From assembly GCA_021773435.1 (NCBI GenBank), contig JAJFKC010000013.1:1-50052 (forward strand): DNA of 50,052 bases. Direction: 5' to 3'. The translations under genes and the position numbers were made by a program. Each line of letters starts with the position of its first letter. Positions within the stretch are counted from its first letter, which is position 1. This document shows positions 46,653 through 50,052 of this stretch, piece by piece. The DNA comes from Porticoccaceae bacterium (GTDB lineage: Bacteria; Pseudomonadota; Gammaproteobacteria; Pseudomonadales; Porticoccaceae). Below the pieces are notes generated by a model. That model was not told the DNA's origin. It ran no database searches and worked only from the letters and a program-made list of their open reading frames with translations.

Positions 46653-48095
46653 TTATTTCTTTGGCGGCCTTGGTACATAACCGACCATAGCTTTGGTTTC
46701 GAGGTATTCCTCCAGGCCCCACAAGCCATGTTCGCGGCCGTTACCAGACATTTTATAACCACCAAAGGGCGCACCCTGATCAAAGCGCGCGCCGTTCAGC
46801 TCGACGTGACCGGCCCGAAGCCTACGGCCAACTTTACGTGCGTGGTCAATATCACCAGCCTGAACATAACTCGACAAACCGTAGGGATTATCATTTGCGA
46901 TGGCGACCGCTTCGTCGTCGGTATCGTAGGGGATCAGGCACAGCACCGGACCGAAGGCTTCCTCTCGGGCACTGACCATGTCATTGCTGACATTGGTGAA
47001 TATGGTTGGTGCGACGAAATATCCCGTTTCACAACCCTCCGGTTTTTCAGGGCCGCCGCACAACAAACTAGCGCCTTCTTTTATGCCGCGTTCAATAAAC
47101 GCCAGGACACGCTCATATTGGGCTTTATTCGCAATGGGGCCCATATAGGTATCGTCTTTCAGGGGATCGCCAACTTTAATACCTTCAACAGCTTTCAGGG
47201 CAATCTCTTCGATCTCTTTCAAATCATCCCGAGGCACCAGCATGCGCATCGGGCCGTTGCAGGCCTGCCCGGTGTTAAACATACTCAGCCGAACCCCACC
47301 TCTCACCGCGCGACTATAATCCGCGCCTTTGAGAATGATATTGGCGGACTTGCCGCCCAATTCCTGCCCAACTCTTTTGATTGTCGGGGCCGCAGCGATA
47401 GCAACCGCCGCACCGGCGCGAGTAGAACCGGTAATCGACACCACATCCACTTCCGGATGTCTGGCCAGCGCTTCGCCCACCACAGGCCCCTGGCCAACCA
47501 CCAGATTAAAAACGCCGGCCGGGACGTCGGCGTCATCAAATATTTCAGCCAAAATAAAGGCATCCAGCGGTGCCAATTCACTGGGCTTCAAAACCATAGT
47601 GCAACCCGCTGCAATGGCAGAGGCCACCTTGCCGCCAATTTGATTCAACGGAACATTCCACGGCGTAATCAAACCACACACCCCCGCCGCTTCTTTAACA
47701 ACACGGGTATTGCCGTGTTCAGACTCAAATGCATAATCTCGGCACAGTTGCGCGGCTTCTTTAAAGGTAAATAGCGGATTGGCTATTTGCACGGATTCAC
47801 AGAGCATCACGGGCATGCCCATTTCTGCGGTAATCGCAGCGGTCAGGTCATCGGTTCGAGCTTCGATTCCAGCGGCAATTTTATCCAGGTATTGCGCCCG
47901 CACTTCTGGCTCAGTCTGAGACCAATCATCAAACGCATTACGAGCTGCCTGCACGGCCGCATCAACATCGGCCTCGCCTCCGGAGGCCACTGTGGCCACT
48001 ACCTGCTCGGTAGCAGGATTGATAATGTCAGTCGTACCGGTGGCAATCGGCGCAACCCATTGTCCATTGATATAGAATTTATCTTTAACAATCAC
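46653..48095 (-). CDS. NAD(P)-dependent aldehyde dehydrogenase
   Basis: 480-residue cytoplasmic aldehyde dehydrogenase. The conserved blocks are TPWNVPLNQIGGKVASAIAAGCT, the catalytic Glu in GQELGGKSANII and the nucleophilic Cys in FNTGQACNGPMRM, followed by EEAFGPVLCLIPYD. Both catalytic residues are intact. The substrate cannot be assigned from sequence, and neither the Lap genes nor dusA give a metabolic hint. It is divergent from dusA across a 256-base spacer in which I see no strong motif. Confidence 0.9.
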   Translation of the reverse strand: MIVKDKFYINGQWVAPIATGTTDIINPATEQVVATVASGGEADVDAAVQAARNAFDDWSQTEPEVRAQYLDKIAAGIEARTDDLTAAITAEMGMPVMLCESVQIANPLFTFKEAAQLCRDYAFESEHGNTRVVKEAAGVCGLITPWNVPLNQIGGKVASAIAAGCTMVLKPSELAPLDAFILAEIFDDADVPAGVFNLVVGQGPVVGEALARHPEVDVVSITGSTRAGAAVAIAAAPTIKRVGQELGGKSANIILKGADYSRAVRGGVRLSMFNTGQACNGPMRMLVPRDDLKEIEEIALKAVEGIKVGDPLKDDTYMGPIANKAQYERVLAFIERGIKEGASLLCGGPEKPEGCETGYFVAPTIFTNVSNDMVSAREEAFGPVLCLIPYDTDDEAVAIANDNPYGLSSYVQAGDIDHARKVGRRLRAGHVELNGARFDQGAPFGGYKMSGNGREHGLWGLEEYLETKAMVGYVPRPPKK

Positions 48096-48351
48096 TTTTA
48101 GTTTCTCCTTAGATTTAAGTTCGCCTTTACCAAGATTAGTCGTTCGTCTTTCATATAGGCTTTTGCATAGACCTTCGCCACCCTACACAATCGACAGGAC
48201 AAGGCTTTAGTAGACCATTTTCAACAACCACATTCGGCGCCGAAATATACCACGGGAACCTGTCACAACGTTAGTTAGTAACTTTAGCTACGGATTAACC
48301 TGTAAAATACCCAGCCTCAATAAGTCCTCACCACCTTGACCTATCTTAGTT

Positions 48352-49401
48352 ATGATCAAAACCCAGGCTCAATCAGCGCAAGTCGACATTGCTTTACCGG
48401 TCGATCGTCGCTTTTGCGTGGCACCAATGCTTGACTGGACAGACCGTTATTGTCGATATTTTCTGCGTCTGCTCAGCAAACAAAGCCTGCTCTATACCGA
48501 GATGATCACCACGGGTGCTTTGCTGCATGGGGATCAGGACAAGCTGCTAAAGCACGATGCGTTTGAGTACCCATTGGCCTTACAGCTGGGCGGCAATGTC
48601 CCTGAGCAACTGGCCCAATGTGCTCGATTGGCAGAGTCCTATGGCTATAGCGAAATTAATCTCAATTGCGGATGCCCGAGTAATAAAGTTCAGCAAGGTC
48701 ACTTTGGCGCCTGCTTGATGAAGCAACCGCAACGGGTCGCCGACTGCATTGCGGCAATGCGCAGTTCTGTCGATACGCCGATAACTGTCAAGCATCGTAT
48801 CGGTCTCGACCGGGAAACCAATTATCTTAAACTAGCCGACTTTGTCGGGACGGTCGCTGACACAGGCTGCCGCACGTTTATCGTCCACGCACGAATGGCC
48901 TGGTTAGACGGCATTAGTCCCAAACAAAATCGCACCCTGCCACCGCTCGATTACGATCAGGTATACCAGCTAAAACAGGATTTTCCTGACTGTGAGTTTA
49001 TCATCAACGGCGGGGTTGCCACTCTGGTCGAAGTGCAGCAACATCTCGCCATAGTTGATGGGGTGATGGTTGGCCGTGAAGCCTATAAAAATCCCTTCAT
49101 CCTGGCCGGGGTAGACAGCCAAATATATGGCCAACAAAAATCGGAGAGTTCTCGCCTGGCGGTATTGGCCGAACTGATTCCTTTTGTTGAGCGGGAGTTA
49201 AACACCGGCACTCGGCTACATCAGATCACCCGTCATATCCTCGGTTTATTCCACGGTCAGCCGGGGGGACGTAAATTTCGCCAGTTTGTCAGCACCCGAT
49301 CTGTACAGGCAAATGCGAATGCCGATGTCCTCATAGCGGCTATAGAGATGATGCGCACATATGGCAACCCACTCCCCACAAGCAGGAATTTATCCTTATA
49401 G
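48352..49401 (+). CDS. dusA: tRNA-dihydrouridine synthase A
   Basis: FMN-dependent enzyme that reduces uridines 20/20a in the D loop of tRNAs. 349 residues, close to E. coli DusA. It has the TIM-barrel start RRFCVAPMLDWTDRYCRYFLRLL, the catalytic Cys block LNCGCPSNKVQQGHFGACLM, KHRIGLD, and FMN phosphate-binding INGGV and VMVGREAY. The C-terminal helical tRNA-binding domain includes HILGLFHGQPGGRKFR. The ATG gives about 20 residues before the conserved start, which is a little long but has no better alternative. Confidence 0.95.
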   Translation: MIKTQAQSAQVDIALPVDRRFCVAPMLDWTDRYCRYFLRLLSKQSLLYTEMITTGALLHGDQDKLLKHDAFEYPLALQLGGNVPEQLAQCARLAESYGYSEINLNCGCPSNKVQQGHFGACLMKQPQRVADCIAAMRSSVDTPITVKHRIGLDRETNYLKLADFVGTVADTGCRTFIVHARMAWLDGISPKQNRTLPPLDYDQVYQLKQDFPDCEFIINGGVATLVEVQQHLAIVDGVMVGREAYKNPFILAGVDSQIYGQQKSESSRLAVLAELIPFVERELNTGTRLHQITRHILGLFHGQPGGRKFRQFVSTRSVQANANADVLIAAIEMMRTYGNPLPTSRNLSL

Positions 49402-49444
49402 AAATAACCTTATTACTGACAACTAAAGCAAATAAACCAAGCCT

Positions 49445-49903
49445 ATGATTACCAAAATTAAACAGTTTTTTAACACCCGCGTAACAGATACCAATGCCGA
49501 CCAGACAAGCGTCCGCCAGCAACAAATACAGCTCGCTGCAGCTGCCCTGATGGTAGAAATTATGGTGACAGATGGTCTTGTGTCACCCGACGAAGAGACC
49601 GTGATCATGACACTGTTGGAAAGCAGCTTTGCCCTGTCAAGAAATGAGGCCGAGGAGCTCTTCGAGCTAGCTAGACAGGAAGTAACTGAAGCGAGCTCTC
49701 TATTTCAGTTTACTACGCTGGTTAATGAGCATTTCTCGGCAGACGAAAAATTCACCTTGTTAACCCAAGCCTGGAAGGTAGCTCTGGCCGACGGGCTGAT
49801 CGATAAATATGAAGAAAACCTGATCAGACGCCTGGCAGATTTACTGCACATTGGGCACAGCCAATTTATCCGGGCAAAAATCCAGGCCAGAGATGTGAAG
49901 TAA
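49445..49903 (+). CDS. TerB-family protein
   Basis: 152-residue, all-helical protein with the TerB/DjlA-N pattern: AAAALMVEIMVTDGLVSPDEE near residues 31-51 and ALADGLIDKYEENLIRRLADLLHI near 118-141, two symmetric acidic helix-turn segments that bind metal ions in characterised TerB proteins. No other tellurite-resistance gene is present, so a direct role in tellurite resistance is unlikely; many single TerB-like genes have unknown roles. It follows dusA by 43 bases. An insertion element end lies immediately after its stop. Confidence 0.82.
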   Translation: MITKIKQFFNTRVTDTNADQTSVRQQQIQLAAAALMVEIMVTDGLVSPDEETVIMTLLESSFALSRNEAEELFELARQEVTEASSLFQFTTLVNEHFSADEKFTLLTQAWKVALADGLIDKYEENLIRRLADLLHIGHSQFIRAKIQARDVK

Positions 49904-49904
49904 T

Positions 49905-50052
49905 ACCGTCGGACTTAACAACCACCGTCTAAAAGACGGTGGGTTCGATTGAGGGACTGAAAGTCCCACCAAATACCGGCCCTGCCGGTCTATTACTCAA
50001 TCTCGAAATCTGCATTGGGCTTCGCCTCAAAATGATGAGACAAGTACTCTTC
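49905..50052 (-). mobile_element. Right end of an IS200/IS605-type element (continues past window)
   Basis: Directly after the terB-like stop lies a 9-bp perfect hairpin (CCACCGTCT at 49922-49930 and AGACGGTGG at 49934-49942), typical of the subterminal hairpins recognised by HUH transposases. Two further short hairpins follow: GGGACT/AGTCCC (49953-49967) and ACCGGC/GCCGGT (49975-49989). Then comes the end of a minus-strand transposase frame. The exact left boundary is uncertain by about 15 bases because such elements make no target duplication. Confidence 0.7.
49993..50052 (-). CDS. tnpA: IS200-like (Y1 HUH) transposase, C-terminal fragment at window edge
   Basis: Only the last 19 codons and the TAA stop (49993-49995) are inside the window. 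They read EEYLSHHFEAKPNADFEIE, which resembles the C-terminus I recall for IS200/IS605 TnpA proteins (an EYL-HHFE-P pattern). The catalytic HUH and Tyr residues are outside the window. Identification rests on this tail plus the adjoining hairpins. Confidence 0.6.
   Translation of the reverse strand, partial: EEYLSHHFEAKPNADFEIE

Noticed and set aside
46728-47774. 348-codon plus-strand open frame opposite the aldehyde dehydrogenase
   Set aside because: Antisense shadow; the opposite frame has an intact catalytic Cys and Glu and full-length family similarity.

Overview
The window looks like a chromosomal segment of a free-living, probably marine gammaproteobacterium related to Pseudomonas and the Cellvibrionales. 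The evidence is the set of long, clearly gammaproteobacterial housekeeping genes and a gene order that, from memory, resembles Pseudomonas (lolCDE, nqr with apbE and nqrM, gap, mfd, csiV, the methylthioinosine phosphorylase and nagZ). No taxonomic marker such as 16S rRNA is present, so the genus is not assigned.

Layout. (1) 1-4.9 kb: a propionate-utilisation (2-methylcitrate cycle) operon on the minus strand, GntR regulator - prpB - prpC - acnD, with acnD cut by the left edge. (2) 5.0-9.6 kb: a DUF2062 membrane protein, the LolCDE lipoprotein-release transporter and a small exported protein. (3) 9.7-17 kb: the complete Na+-translocating NADH:quinone reductase operon nqrABCDEF followed by its maturation factors ApbE (FMN transferase) and NqrM. 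(4) 17.3-29.3 kb: glyceraldehyde-3-phosphate dehydrogenase, an unrecognised lipoprotein, the transcription-repair coupling factor Mfd with CsiV, and a minus-strand cluster nagZ - mscS - methylthioinosine phosphorylase - yqaA - esterase - thioesterase. (5) 29.6-34 kb: a small DUF6763-like protein, an FHA membrane protein and a LysM/TPR lipoprotein pair, tRNA-Ala(GGC) and gltX. (6) 34-46.5 kb: a complete Lap-type biofilm adhesin system: LapD-like c-di-GMP receptor, two tandem LapG-like periplasmic proteases, a compact LapA-like adhesin with retention module, VCBS-type repeats, a von Willebrand A domain and RTX repeats, and its own type I secretion system (LapE, LapC, LapB). (7) 46.6-50 kb: an aldehyde dehydrogenase, dusA, a TerB-like protein and, at the right edge, the right end of an IS200/IS605 element with the last codons of its transposase.

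How the genes work together. The Lap locus is the accessory highlight. LapBCE should export the adhesin while its N-terminal retention module stays plugged in LapE. LapG-type proteases would release it when c-di-GMP falls, and the LapD-like receptor would sequester the protease when c-di-GMP is high. The unusual points are two different LapG proteins (one predicted lipoprotein), a very short adhesin and the vWA domain. The nqr operon carries both of its maturation genes; its NqrB has Ser where Thr is expected at the FMN attachment site, and a perfect terminator-like hairpin lies inside the apbE signal-sequence codons. Two separate intergenic spacers carry degenerate tandem repeats of about 14 bp.
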